Source: Streptomyces spiralis (lineage in GTDB: Bacteria > Actinomycetota > Actinomycetes > Streptomycetales > Streptomycetaceae). From it: DNA of 64,000 nucleotides. Positions 52,062 to 60,235 of the stretch are shown here, piece after piece (positions within the stretch are counted from its first letter, which is position 1; each line of letters begins with the position of its first letter). The position numbers and the translations under genes are program-made. The notes beneath the pieces are model-generated. The model was not told the origin of the DNA. It worked only from the letters and a program-made list of their open reading frames with translations, and ran no database searches. The DNA is taken from positions 1 through 64,000 of the forward strand of contig NZ_BNBC01000032.1 in assembly GCF_014654675.1 (NCBI RefSeq). Direction: 5' to 3'.

Positions 52062-52820
52062 TCACCGGGCGGTCCAGCCGCCGTCCACGTACAGCTCCGA
52101 ACCGGTCACGAAACTGGAGTCCGCCGAGGCGAGGAACGCGACCGCCCCCGCGACCTCGTCTGGCCGGCCGAGCCGCGCCATGGGGGTGCCCTCGACCATC
52201 GCGGTGTGCCGGGGCGTGCCGCGCCACAGTTCGCGCGAGAGCGGCGTCTCGATGAAGCCGGGGTGGACGGAGTTGACGCGGACACCGCGCTCGGCCCAGT
52301 GCAGCGCGGCGTTCTTCGTCATCAGCCGCACCGCGCCCTTCGCCGCGTGGTACGAGAACTGGCTGCCGAAACCGCCGACCGTACCGAAGATCGACGCGAT
52401 GTTGACGATCGAACCGCCACCGAAGCGCTCGATCGCGGGCCCGCCATACTTCATGCCGAGCCAGACACCGGTCTGGGTGACCGCGATGACCTTGTCCCAG
52501 GACTCCTGGGTCTCCGTTTCCACGGTCCGCATCTCCGCGATCCCCGCGTTGTTGACGAGCACGGACAGGCCGCCCAGCTCGGCCACCACGCGCTGGATCG
52601 CGGCGCGCCACGCGTCCTCGTCGCTCACGTCGAGGGCGAGGCCCAGAGTCCGCGTGCCGTCGGCGGAGAGCTCCTTCGCGAGGTGCGCACAGCGGTCGGC
52701 GTCCACATCGGTCACCACCACGGCGGCGCCCTCGGCGGCGAGCCGCCGTGAGACGGCATCGCCGATGCCCCCGGTCGCGCCGGTCACCAGGGCGATCATT
52801 CCGGACAGTCGGTCTCGCAC
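52062..52820 (-). CDS. SDR family oxidoreductase
   Basis: 252 residues. Cofactor motif TGATGGIG near the N-terminus, Asp in VVTDVDAD for NAD+ preference, NNAGI, active-site Ser (NIASIFG) and Tyr-x3-Lys (YHAAK) are present, with the terminal VDGGWTAR. The start is a GTG with GGAGGAG at ideal spacing. It is last in the minus-strand operon ACAD-kinase-SDR, the same three functions as at 40.1-43.2 kb. It probably oxidises the hydroxyacyl-CoA product of that pair. Confidence 0.88.
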   Translation of the reverse strand: MRDRLSGMIALVTGATGGIGDAVSRRLAAEGAAVVVTDVDADRCAHLAKELSADGTRTLGLALDVSDEDAWRAAIQRVVAELGGLSVLVNNAGIAEMRTVETETQESWDKVIAVTQTGVWLGMKYGGPAIERFGGGSIVNIASIFGTVGGFGSQFSYHAAKGAVRLMTKNAALHWAERGVRVNSVHPGFIETPLSRELWRGTPRHTAMVEGTPMARLGRPDEVAGAVAFLASADSSFVTGSELYVDGGWTAR

Positions 52821-52849
52821 GGTATCTCCTCCGGTCGGTGGGGCGGTGG

Positions 52850-53878
52850 TCACGGCAGCAGTTCCAGCCCCGAGCGCAGCAGCGCGGGGACCGCGGAGCC
52901 GACCTGCCCGAACCCGGCGCCGACGGTGCGGCCCGCGAGATAGCGGGCGTGGATGCCTTCCGCGATCACGGCGAGCTTGAAACAGGCCAGAGCCTGGTAG
53001 AAGGGCAGCGCAGAGATGTCCCGGCCCGAGCGCGCGGCGTATCGCTCGGCCAGCTCGTGGCCGACAGGGAACGCGGGATGGGCCGTCGGTACGTGGCGCG
53101 CCCCGAGTACCGGTTCGCAGGTCGGGTCCCAGTACATGAGGAGCATGCCGAGGTCGGCGAGTGGATCGCCGAGCGTGGCCATCTCCCAGTCGACAATTGC
53201 GGCGATCCGCCCGAAGTCGCCGGGCGCCAGGATGGTGTTGTCGAGGCGGTAGTCGCCGTGCACGATCGTCGGTGCGCCGCTCGCGGGCACGGCGCGGGCG
53301 AGCCGGTCGTGCAGGGCGTCGAGGTCGGGCAGCGCCCGCGTGGCGACCTTGTCCCACTGCCCGCGCCAGCGTCGCACCTGCCGGTGCAGGTAGCCGTCGG
53401 GGCGGCCGAAGTCGCCGAGTCCGACGGCCACGGGGTCGACCGCGTGCAGGGCAACGAGGGCGTCGACGAGTGCGTCGGCGGCGCCCCGCACGTCCGCGGG
53501 CTCCAGCGCCGCGGCCTCGTCGCCGTCGCGCAGCACGACTCCCTCCACGAAGTCCACGATGCAGAACGGCGCTCCGATGACGTCCGGGTCCGTGCACGAC
53601 AGAACCGCCCCGGCGACCGGCACCCCGGTGCCGCCGAGCGCGGCGACCACGCGGTACTCGCGGTCCATGTCGTGCGCGGTCGGCGTCAGCACACCCAGCG
53701 GTGGCCGGCGCAGCACCCACGTGTGCGTTCCGTCGCTCACGCGATACGTCAGATTGGAGCGCCCGCCGTGCATCAGCCGGATCCCGAGCGGGCCCGTGCA
53801 CTGGGGGACATGGCGCTCGAAGTAGTGCTGCAGTGCGGGCACGTCGATGCCGACGACGGTCGCTTCGGACGCCGTCAC
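52850..53878 (-). CDS. Phosphotransferase (APH fold), second ACAD11/LvaA-type kinase
   Basis: 342 residues. The catalytic loop HGDYRLDN and metal-binding DWEMATLGDPLADL are intact, and the N-lobe reads GGRSNLTYRV and WVLRRPP. The GTG start overlaps the upstream ACAD stop (GTGA), so the pair is translationally coupled. This coupling and family resemblance support the hydroxyacyl-CoA kinase role known for the N-terminal part of ACAD10/11. It differs enough from the 40.1-kb kinase that the two are not recent duplicates. Confidence 0.88.
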   Translation of the reverse strand: MTASEATVVGIDVPALQHYFERHVPQCTGPLGIRLMHGGRSNLTYRVSDGTHTWVLRRPPLGVLTPTAHDMDREYRVVAALGGTGVPVAGAVLSCTDPDVIGAPFCIVDFVEGVVLRDGDEAAALEPADVRGAADALVDALVALHAVDPVAVGLGDFGRPDGYLHRQVRRWRGQWDKVATRALPDLDALHDRLARAVPASGAPTIVHGDYRLDNTILAPGDFGRIAAIVDWEMATLGDPLADLGMLLMYWDPTCEPVLGARHVPTAHPAFPVGHELAERYAARSGRDISALPFYQALACFKLAVIAEGIHARYLAGRTVGAGFGQVGSAVPALLRSGLELLP

Positions 53879-55077
53879 AGCGAGGCCCGCCGGTCCCGCG
53901 CCGCCCGCACCGCGCGCTTGGCGATGGCCCAGCGGTGCGTCTCGGACGGCCCGTCGTAGATACGGAACGGCCGCACCTCCCGGTACAGCCGCGACAGCGG
54001 GGCGTCCTTCGAGATGCCGAGCGCGCCGCACACCTGCACGGCCCGGTCGACCACCCGGTTCACGGCCTCGGAGACGTAGGTCTTGGCGATCGAGGTGTGC
54101 TGGGCGGCCGAGCGGCCCTGGTCCAGTTCCCAGCAGGCCCGCCACAGCACCGCCCGGCTGGTCTCGATGTCGATCTCGGAGTCGGCCAACAGCTGCTGCA
54201 CCATGCCCAGTTCAGCCAGCGGCTTGCCGAACGCCGAGCGATCCGCGGCCCGCTCCAGGGCGATGTCCTGTGCCCGGCGCGCGACCCCGAGCCAGCGCAT
54301 GCAGTGGGTCATCCGTGCGGGCCCTAGGCGCACCTGCGCATACGTGAAACCCTCGTCGACCGCGCCGAGCACGGCGTCGTCACCGACCACGCAGCCCTCG
54401 AAGGCGACCTCGCTGTGCCCGCCGAACAGCCCTTGATCCAACGTGTCGATGTTCCGGACGATCTTCATGCCCGGGTTGTCGGCGTCGACGAGGAACATCG
54501 TCGCGCCCCCCGCGTCACCGGGGCCGCCGCTGGTGCGGGCCATGCAGATGGCGAAGGCCGCTCCGTCAGCGCCGCTGATGAACCACTTGCGGCCGTCGAT
54601 CCGCCAGCCGCCCTCGACCCTCGTCGCGGTCGTGGTGAGCGCCCGTGGATCGGATCCAGCGCCCGGTGCGGGCTCGGTCATCGCGAAGCAGGAGCGCACC
54701 TCACCGGCTGCCAGTGGGCGCAGATACCGCTCCTTCTGCTCCTCGGTGGCCACCACCTCCAGCAGGTGCATGTTGCCCTCGTCGGGCGCCGCGCAGTTCA
54801 GCGCGAGCGGCCCCAGCAGCGAGTATCCCGCTGCCTCGAACACCACTGCCTGGCCACGCAGATCCAGCCCGAGCCCACCCCACTCGGCGCTGACATGCGG
54901 CGCGAACACCCCCGCCGACCGCGCCGCTTCCTGCAGCCGGCGCCGCAGCGGCTCCGGCCCGTCGTGGACGTTCCCCCCGCACGACTCCTCCGCGGGCAGC
55001 ACCACATCCCGTACGAACTCGGTGGTACGCCGTGCGATGCCGGTGACCTTCTCATCGATCTCGAAGCTGATGGACAC
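53875..55077 (-). CDS. Acyl-CoA dehydrogenase, second ACAD11-type
   Basis: 400 residues. Shares with the 41.1-kb enzyme the blocks NCAAPDEGNMHLLE, RSCFAMTEPAPGAGSDPRAL, VRLGPARMTHCMR and IYDGPSETHRWAIAK. The GTG at 55077 has GGGAG at 5-nt spacing; a GTG two codons upstream (55083) is possible. The promoter lies just upstream: TTGACA (55140-55135) and TGTGAT (55116-55111) with an 18-nt spacer, followed by a 20-bp operator. It is probably the dehydrogenase/phosphate-eliminating half of a split ACAD11 system with the next gene. Confidence 0.87.
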   Translation of the reverse strand: MSISFEIDEKVTGIARRTTEFVRDVVLPAEESCGGNVHDGPEPLRRRLQEAARSAGVFAPHVSAEWGGLGLDLRGQAVVFEAAGYSLLGPLALNCAAPDEGNMHLLEVVATEEQKERYLRPLAAGEVRSCFAMTEPAPGAGSDPRALTTTATRVEGGWRIDGRKWFISGADGAAFAICMARTSGGPGDAGGATMFLVDADNPGMKIVRNIDTLDQGLFGGHSEVAFEGCVVGDDAVLGAVDEGFTYAQVRLGPARMTHCMRWLGVARRAQDIALERAADRSAFGKPLAELGMVQQLLADSEIDIETSRAVLWRACWELDQGRSAAQHTSIAKTYVSEAVNRVVDRAVQVCGALGISKDAPLSRLYREVRPFRIYDGPSETHRWAIAKRAVRAARDRRASL

Positions 55078-55091
55078 GTTCACTCCCGAGT

Positions 55092-55111
55092 TGGCTAATG
55101 ACCATTAGCCA
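55092..55111. promoter_or_regulatory. Perfect 20-bp TetR operator
   Basis: TGGCTAATGACCATTAGCCA: two 9-bp arms with a 2-bp spacer. It lies just downstream of the ACAD operon's -10 on the minus strand and between it and the divergent TetR gene, so bound repressor would block that promoter. Confidence 0.85.
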
Positions 55112-55140
55112 TCACAGGCAACGGAGGGGCGCCGTGTCAA
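55111..55140 (-). promoter_or_regulatory. Sigma-70-type promoter of the ACAD-kinase-SDR operon
   Basis: On the minus strand TTGACA (55140-55135) is followed after 18 nt by TGTGAT (55116-55111). The -35 is a perfect consensus, rare in this GC-rich DNA; the operator adjoins the -10. Confidence 0.6.
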
Positions 55141-55219
55141 GGGTTCGCGCTATAGTGATCAGTTGAGGCGAGGTGGAAGAAGCTAATCGGTGATAGCTCT
55201 TGGAAAGCTTGGAGTTCGC

Positions 55220-55858
55220 GTGACCTCATCCCGGAGTGGGTCGTACGAACGACCGCACCGGCCCGCGCAACCGGAGGACACCCGGGCGGCCGATCGCCGG
55301 TCGGCGATCCGGCAGGCCGCGCTGCGGCTCTTCGCCGAGCAGGGATACCGGGCGACCACCATGACCGACATCGGAGCCGCCGTCGGCATCCGCGGCCCGA
55401 GCCTCTACAAACACGTGGCTTCCAAGCACGAGCTGCTCGCCGAAATCATGATCGGGACGATGGAGCAGCTCATCGCGGACAACACGGCAGCCGTCATAGG
55501 CACCGACGACGTGCGGGAGCAGCTGCGCCGCTCCGTGGAGGCGCACATCCGCTACCACGCACGCCATCGCCTGGAGGCCTTCGTCGGCAACCGCGAGATA
55601 GGCAGCCTGGAACAGCCCGACCAGGACCGGGTCCTCCGCGGTCGCAGCGACTACGAGCGCCGCTTCCGCGAACTCATCGAGCGGGGCGTGGCCGAGGGCA
55701 CCTTCCACCTGCAGTCGGCCAGGATCGCCTCGTACTCGATCCTCGACATGGGCATCGGCGTGGCCAGTTGGTTCCACGAGGGCGGCGAGTTCTCCGTCGA
55801 TCAACTCGCCTACCAGTACGGCGACATCGCGCTGCGGATCGTGGGTGTCAGGGCCTGA
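55220..55858 (+). CDS. TetR/AcrR family transcriptional regulator
   Basis: 212 residues. The N-terminal HTH includes TTMTDIGAAVGIRGPSLYKH (residues ~45-65), and the helical ligand domain resembles FadR/KstR2-like acyl-CoA sensors. The GTG at 55220 has GGAG 5 bp upstream; an in-frame GTG at 55190 lacks a ribosome site. It is divergent from the ACAD-kinase-SDR operon with the 20-bp palindrome between. It is thus a local regulator, distinct from the TetR at 46.05 kb, whose sites look different. Confidence 0.87.
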   Translation: MTSSRSGSYERPHRPAQPEDTRAADRRSAIRQAALRLFAEQGYRATTMTDIGAAVGIRGPSLYKHVASKHELLAEIMIGTMEQLIADNTAAVIGTDDVREQLRRSVEAHIRYHARHRLEAFVGNREIGSLEQPDQDRVLRGRSDYERRFRELIERGVAEGTFHLQSARIASYSILDMGIGVASWFHEGGEFSVDQLAYQYGDIALRIVGVRA

Positions 55859-55984
55859 AGGGGCGCCTGCGGGAAGGGCGACCCGGCGATTGACGCCCTG
55901 AGTGCGCGTGGAGAACGGCGACGCCGTGGAGCCTCATCAACCCAGGATCGAGGGATGAGTTCGAGGGCATCGCGTCCACGAAGC

Positions 55985-56086
55985 GATGCTCCGGACCTCA
56001 ACCCGCAGGAGGGCGTCTGGTCGCTGGTCAAGCGAGACATCGGCAATCTTGCCGCGGCCGACCTCGGCCTCGAGACGGCACGAGCA
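55985..56086 (+). mobile_element. IS630-type transposase remnant
   Basis: Codons read DAPDLNPQEGVWSLVKRDIG followed by NLAAADL, the C-terminal DDE-domain block of IS630-family transposases (PDLNPxExxW with its catalytic Glu). Only about 34 codons remain; no terminal repeats were recognised. It is fused in frame to the alkyl sulfatase remnant. Confidence 0.6.
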
Positions 56087-56544
56087 GCGTTCGACGACGG
56101 CGACGGCCAGTGGTGCGCAGAGCCGGCCGGCCTGTGCGTCAGCGTCGACACCGAGGACCGCGAGGCCCGCCTGCTCAAGGCCGCGGGCCTGCGCCTCCTC
56201 GGCTACGCCGAGCAGAACGCACTGCGCCGCAACTTCTACCTCACCGGCGCGCTGGAGCTCGAAGGCGCCTTCGATCCCGCGGCCGTCAGCGGTCTCGTCC
56301 GCAAGACGTTCACGTCGTCCTCGACACCGCTTGTCGGGCTTCTCGATTCCTTCCGCTACAACCTCGTACCGAGCCGCGCCGGAGCGCAGCGACTCGTCGT
56401 CGACATGGTGCTCAGCGACAGTGGTGAACGCGCCCGGCTGGAGCTCCGCCACAGCGTGCTCCGGGTCGACAAGACCGCGGATGCCCCCGACGCGACCCTG
56501 AGTCTCCCGAAGGACCGGTTCCTTGCGCTGGCCTCGGGGACCAC
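56087..56544 (+). pseudogene. Alkyl sulfatase C-terminal remnant
   Basis: About 150 codons match the C-terminal part of SdsA/YjcS-type alkyl sulfatases: the helical segment (GDGQWCAEPAG ... AAGLRLLGYAEQNALRRNFY with LTGALEL) and the SCP2-like domain (LLDSFRYNLVPSRAG ... VVDMVLSDSGERARLELRH). The metallo-beta-lactamase catalytic domain is absent, and the SCP2 domain breaks off after FLALASG. It is cut on the left by the IS630 fragment. Not expected to be functional. Confidence 0.65.
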
Positions 56545-56592
56545 GCCCTCCCAGGTTCGAATTTTGGCGCCGCCTCACTGGGGAGTACCGGT

Positions 56593-56617
56593 CCCTGACC
56601 AGCAAGTTTGGTCAGGG
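56593..56617 (-). terminator. Hairpin after the MFS gene
   Basis: CCCTGACCA and TGGTCAGGG form a 9-bp perfect stem with a 7-nt loop, 34 bp past the MFS stop on the minus strand. Confidence 0.65.
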
Positions 56618-56650
56618 CCCGGATGTGTGCTGTCGGACCGTGGCCCGCAC

Positions 56651-57910
56651 TCAGGTCTGAGGGTGGGTTTCGTACATGCGCACCGCCACGATCAGGCCGG
56701 AGGCGGCGGTGAGGGCGGCGACCGTCCAGATGGCGGTGGTCAGGCCGTAGGCGTCGGCGATGGCTCCGGCCAGCAGGGCGCCGACGGCGAAGCCGCCGTC
56801 GCGCCAGAGGCGGTAGACGCCGACGGAGCGGGCGCGCCAGGCGGGGTGGGCGACGTCACCGATGGCGGCCAGCAGGGTCGGATAGACCAGGGCGGTGCCG
56901 ACGCCGAGGAGGACCAGGGCGGTGGCCCAGACGGGGAAGCTGCTGCCGATCGCCACCAGGGCGATGGCCGCGGCCTGGATCAGCATGCCGGCGGTGATCA
57001 GGTGTTTGCGGCCGATCCGGTCGGACCACCAGCCGGTGAACAGCTGCCCGAATCCCCACACCGCCGGGTAGAGGGCGGCAAGGACGCCGATCGCGGCGAC
57101 GGACAGGCCGTGGGCGGCGAAGAGGAGGGGGAAGATGCCCCAGGCGAGGGCGTCGTTGAGGTTGTTGACCATGCCGGCCTGGCTGGTGGCGGACAGGGCC
57201 TTGTCACGGAAGCTGGTGATCCGGGCGACCTGGCCGGTGGTCAGCTCGCCGTGGTGGTCGGGGTTCTTGGGTGCAGGGTGGCGGGCGGCCTCGGCGCGGG
57301 CGTGGCCCCTGGTCTCGCGGACGGCGAGGGTGGACAGGCCCAGGGCGAGGGCGGCGTAAGCGGCGCCGAGGAGGAAGGGGCCGGGCCGCAGCCCCCAATG
57401 GGCGGCGATGGCGCCGGTGGCCATGGCGGTGGCGGCCAGCGCGACGTAGCCGGAGGCTTCGTTGAAGCCCATGGCCAGGCCGCGCCGTTCCGGTCCGACC
57501 AGGTCGATCTTCATGATGACGGTGGTCGACCAGGTCAGGCCCTGGTTGACGCCGAGCAGGACGTTGGCCAGGACGATCCAGCCCCAGGCCGGTCCGAAGA
57601 TCAGCAGCGCCGGCACCGGCAGCGCCACCAGCCAGCCGGCGACCAGCACGGGCTTGCGGCCGTAGCGGTCGGAGAGGGTGCCGGCGAAGAAGTTCGTGAT
57701 CGCCTTGGTGGCGCCGAAGGCCACGATGTAAGTCAGCGCGGCGGTGTAAGCGGTCAGGTGGAAGTCGTCACGGGCCAGCAGCGGCAGGACGATGCGTTCC
57801 TGGCCGAGCATGCCGCCGACCAGGGCGTTGACGGCGACGAGCAGGGTGAACTGGGCGAGGTTGGCGCGCATCCCGAGCCGTATGCCGCTTGCCTCGGCTG
57901 CGATGGTCAC
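56651..57910 (-). CDS. MFS transporter
   Basis: 419 residues with 12 predicted membrane segments and the MFS loop motifs GTLSDRYGRKPVL (after TM2) and GWWSDRIGRKHLI (after TM8). A GTG start follows GGAGGA. The neighbours are rhodaneses, a sulfite exporter and a persulfide dioxygenase, so it may export a sulfur oxyanion or related compound; the sequence itself does not show the substrate. It lies 167 bp downstream of the rhodanese/DUF2892 gene on the same strand and is probably the last gene of that unit. Confidence 0.88.
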   Translation of the reverse strand: MTIAAEASGIRLGMRANLAQFTLLVAVNALVGGMLGQERIVLPLLARDDFHLTAYTAALTYIVAFGATKAITNFFAGTLSDRYGRKPVLVAGWLVALPVPALLIFGPAWGWIVLANVLLGVNQGLTWSTTVIMKIDLVGPERRGLAMGFNEASGYVALAATAMATGAIAAHWGLRPGPFLLGAAYAALALGLSTLAVRETRGHARAEAARHPAPKNPDHHGELTTGQVARITSFRDKALSATSQAGMVNNLNDALAWGIFPLLFAAHGLSVAAIGVLAALYPAVWGFGQLFTGWWSDRIGRKHLITAGMLIQAAAIALVAIGSSFPVWATALVLLGVGTALVYPTLLAAIGDVAHPAWRARSVGVYRLWRDGGFAVGALLAGAIADAYGLTTAIWTVAALTAASGLIVAVRMYETHPQT

Positions 57911-58077
57911 GAGTCCTCCGCGAGACAGTCGCCGGTGGCCCCACGGTCGCCAGAGCCGCCGATGAGGCCGGCAGCGAAGGCCCTGTTGCTCAGCCCGGTG
58001 CGGACGAGCGGCGGTGGGTGGGCGTCGGTAAAACCCATCGGATCCTCCGGTTTCCGGACGGGACTGGTCGCTCCGGC

Positions 58078-58665
58078 TCAGCGGCCGCGCAGCGCGGCGA
58101 GCGTGGCGTCGAGGTCGGCTGCGCGGGGCCGGTTGTGCGGCAACTTGCCGAGCATGGCCGCCATGCCGCAGGTGTCGGTGACGGCGGAGAAGACGAGGCC
58201 GCCCGCGATGCCGGCGGAGAGCAGTTGGAAGGCCGGGTGCACGAGCAGGCCGAGAAGCAGCCCCAGGAGCACCACCGCTCCGGCGGTGAAGCGGACCTGC
58301 CGTTCCATGCTCCAGTGGGCCCGGGTGTCGCACACGGCGGGCTGGTGCAGGTCATGCCCCTGCGCGGCCCACCCGGTGGTGCCGCCCGCGAGGGTGGCGG
58401 TCGGGATGCCCTGTTCGGCCAGGAGCTTGCAGGCCTTCTCCGAGCGGGCACCGGAGGCGCACACCACGAGGACGTCTCCGCGCCCGGCCGCGTGCCGGAT
58501 CTCGGGCAGTGCGCGGCGGATGTGGTCCAGGGGGATGTTGAGGGCGCCCGGGAGATGACCGGAGGCGTATTCGCCGGGGGTGCGGACGTCGATGACGGTG
58601 AGTTCGCTGAGTCGCTCTCGGGCCTCGTCGGTGCCGAGCGTGGTGGGGGCGAGGGGGCTGGTCAT
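58078..58665 (-). CDS. Membrane-anchored rhodanese (rhodanese + DUF2892)
   Basis: 195 residues. An N-terminal rhodanese domain carries active-site Cys69 in VVCASGARSEKA. It is followed by a DUF2892-type region with two membrane helices (RFTAGAVVLLGLLLGLLVHP and LLSAGIAGGLVFSAV) and a short cytosolic tail. It transfers sulfane sulfur between thiols, probably at the membrane. It is divergent from the CstR-like gene, with a repressor-type site (58750-58763) between, so it is likely induced by persulfide stress. Confidence 0.9.
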   Translation of the reverse strand: MTSPLAPTTLGTDEARERLSELTVIDVRTPGEYASGHLPGALNIPLDHIRRALPEIRHAAGRGDVLVVCASGARSEKACKLLAEQGIPTATLAGGTTGWAAQGHDLHQPAVCDTRAHWSMERQVRFTAGAVVLLGLLLGLLVHPAFQLLSAGIAGGLVFSAVTDTCGMAAMLGKLPHNRPRAADLDATLAALRGR

Positions 58666-58749
58666 GACAGCGGTGATCCTTGTCGTCTCTTGATGGTCGT
58701 CTGGTCGTCTGGTCGTCTGGTCGTCGCCGTCCCGAACCGGGACGGCGAG

Positions 58750-58763
58750 TACCCCTGGGGGTA
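58750..58763. promoter_or_regulatory. CsoR/CstR-type operator, copy 1
   Basis: TACCCCTGGGGGTA, the GC-tract dyad typical of CsoR-family repressors, 18 bp before the cstR-like start and 85 bp from the rhodanese start. Confidence 0.8.
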
Positions 58764-58780
58764 TATGCAGAGGAGTGGTC

Positions 58781-59055
58781 GTGGAACTGGAGCTCGAGGG
58801 CACGTCCCTGAAGGCCGTGCTGAACCGGCTGCGCCGGGCGCAGGGGCAGATCTCCGGGGTGATCCGGATGATCGAGGAGGGCCGGGACTGCGAGGAGGTC
58901 GTCACGCAGCTGGCCGCGGCCTCGCGGGCGCTGGACCGGGCGGGTTTCGCGATCATCGCCACCGGGCTGCAACAGTGCGTGGCGGACATCGAGTCGGGCA
59001 GGACGCGGAGGCGATGCGCGCGCGGATGGAGAGGCTGTTCCTGTCACTGGCGTGA
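58781..59055 (+). pseudogene. CstR-like persulfide-sensing repressor with a frameshift near its C-terminus
   Basis: The protein starts at a GTG with AGGAG 5 bp upstream and follows the CsoR/CstR family (VLNRLRRAQGQISGVIRMIE). Sensor cysteines Cys37 and Cys66 are 29 residues apart, as in CstR. The copper-ligand His of CsoR (four before the second Cys) is Gly62, so a persulfide sensor is favoured. After ESG (near 58999) the frame slips: one inserted base restores QDAEAMRARMERLFLSLA and a stop at 59055, the expected ~91-residue length. As it stands, the frame runs on to 59710 with unrelated sequence. True mutation or sequencing error are both possible. Confidence 0.78.
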
Positions 59056-59064
59056 GGGCGGCCG

Positions 59065-59811
59065 TCACGCCACCGTGTCCACCAGCATGAAGCCGGCCAC
59101 CGTGAGCAGGACGAGGGCGAAGACGCGTTGCAGGGAGTCCCCGGGCAGCTTGGCCGTCAGGCGTTTGCCGTCCCAGGCGCCGAGGATCGCCGCGCCGGCG
59201 AACGGTCCGATGACGGCCCAGTTCAGGCCGCTCGCCGTTCCGGCGCGCATGGCCAGCGCGGCGAGCGAGTTGATGGTGATGACCAGCAGGCTGGTGCCCA
59301 CCGCCGCCCGCATCCGCATGCCGAGGACGTTGACCAGTGCCGGTACGGCGAGGAAGCCGCCGCCCACGCCGAGCACGCCGGTGATCGCGCCGAGCCCGGC
59401 GCCTGCGGCCGCCGCCCGGACGGGCCGTACCGGTGCGGCGGTCCCCGGCGCCGGGCGGTGCCGCAGCATGCGTATCGCGGCGACCGCCGCGACCACGGCG
59501 AAGGACACGGCCAGCGCGGCGGCCGGCAGGCGACCGGCGAGCGCCCCGCCCAGCATCGCCGGGCCGATTCCCGCAGCTGCGAACAGCAGCCCCGTACGCC
59601 AGCGGACCTGGCCGTCGCGGGCGTGCGCGGACAGCGCGGTGGCGGAGGTGACGGTGACGATGACCAGGCTCGCGGTGGTCGCCGCGACCGGGGTGAAACC
59701 CAGCAGGTAGATCAGGGCGGGCACGGCCAGCACACTGCCGCCGCCCCCGAGCGCGCCAAGGGCCAGACCGATGACGGCACCGGCGATCAGCGCGAGTATC
59801 ACGGCACTCAT
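59065..59811 (-). CDS. TauE/SafE family sulfite exporter
   Basis: 248 residues with about eight membrane segments in two repeats, each starting with the family signature (GALGGGGSVLAVPALIYLLG near residue 20 and GVLGVGGGFLAVPALVNVLG near 145). TauE/SafE proteins export sulfite or sulfoacetate. It lies within the persulfide locus downstream of a single-domain rhodanese, with an ATGA overlap, so it probably removes the sulfite made by persulfide dioxygenase. Confidence 0.92.
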   Translation of the reverse strand: MSAVILALIAGAVIGLALGALGGGGSVLAVPALIYLLGFTPVAATTASLVIVTVTSATALSAHARDGQVRWRTGLLFAAAGIGPAMLGGALAGRLPAAALAVSFAVVAAVAAIRMLRHRPAPGTAAPVRPVRAAAAGAGLGAITGVLGVGGGFLAVPALVNVLGMRMRAAVGTSLLVITINSLAALAMRAGTASGLNWAVIGPFAGAAILGAWDGKRLTAKLPGDSLQRVFALVLLTVAGFMLVDTVA

Positions 59812-60197
59812 GCAACGGTCCCGTCCCTGCCGTGCGCGTCCACCACCGGCAGTCCGGCACCGGCCCAGTCCTGCATGCCACCGATCACGTCGACGGCCTC
59901 CACGCCTCTGGCGAGCAGCAGTTCGGCCGCCCGCTGAGAGCGGTTGCCCGAACGGCAGATCACGACGACGGGCTGCCGGCTCTGTGCTGCGGCGGGCAGT
60001 CCGGCACCGGCGGCGAGCGCCGTCAGGGGCAGGTGTACGGCGCCGGGCGCGTGCCCGGCCTGCCACTCGTGGGGTTCGCGTACGTCGAGCAGCAGAGCGT
60101 CACCACCCCGTCCGGCGGCATGACCGGTGCGGATCGCGGCGTCCTGCACCGTCACCCGTCCCGGACTGCTTCCACTGCGTCGAAAGAGGCTCGGCAT
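59808..60197 (-). CDS. Single-domain rhodanese
   Basis: 129 residues with the rhodanese fold (LLLDVREPHEWQAGHAPGAVHLP) and active-site loop CRSGNRSQ (Cys81). It carries sulfane sulfur as a Cys-persulfide in the cytosol. The stop overlaps the TauE/SafE start (ATGA), and it lies 38 bp after the persulfide dioxygenase-rhodanese gene, so the three are one operon. Confidence 0.92.
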   Translation of the reverse strand: MPSLFRRSGSSPGRVTVQDAAIRTGHAAGRGGDALLLDVREPHEWQAGHAPGAVHLPLTALAAGAGLPAAAQSRQPVVVICRSGNRSQRAAELLLARGVEAVDVIGGMQDWAGAGLPVVDAHGRDGTVA

Positions 60198-60235
60198 GGT
60201 TCTCGCTCCTGTTCGTCCTCGGTTCTCCGGCCTGG

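Noticed and set aside
55955..58558. An 867-codon plus-strand frame starting in the transposase fragment
   Set aside because: Only the first ~195 codons match anything (IS630 and alkyl sulfatase pieces); the remainder is antisense to the MFS and rhodanese genes.
58781..59710. CstR-like gene as a 311-residue protein with a novel C-terminal domain
   Set aside because: After residue ~73 the sequence is antisense to the TauE/SafE gene and rich in Ala/Arg/Pro; a one-base change restores the normal family end, so a frameshift is the better reading.
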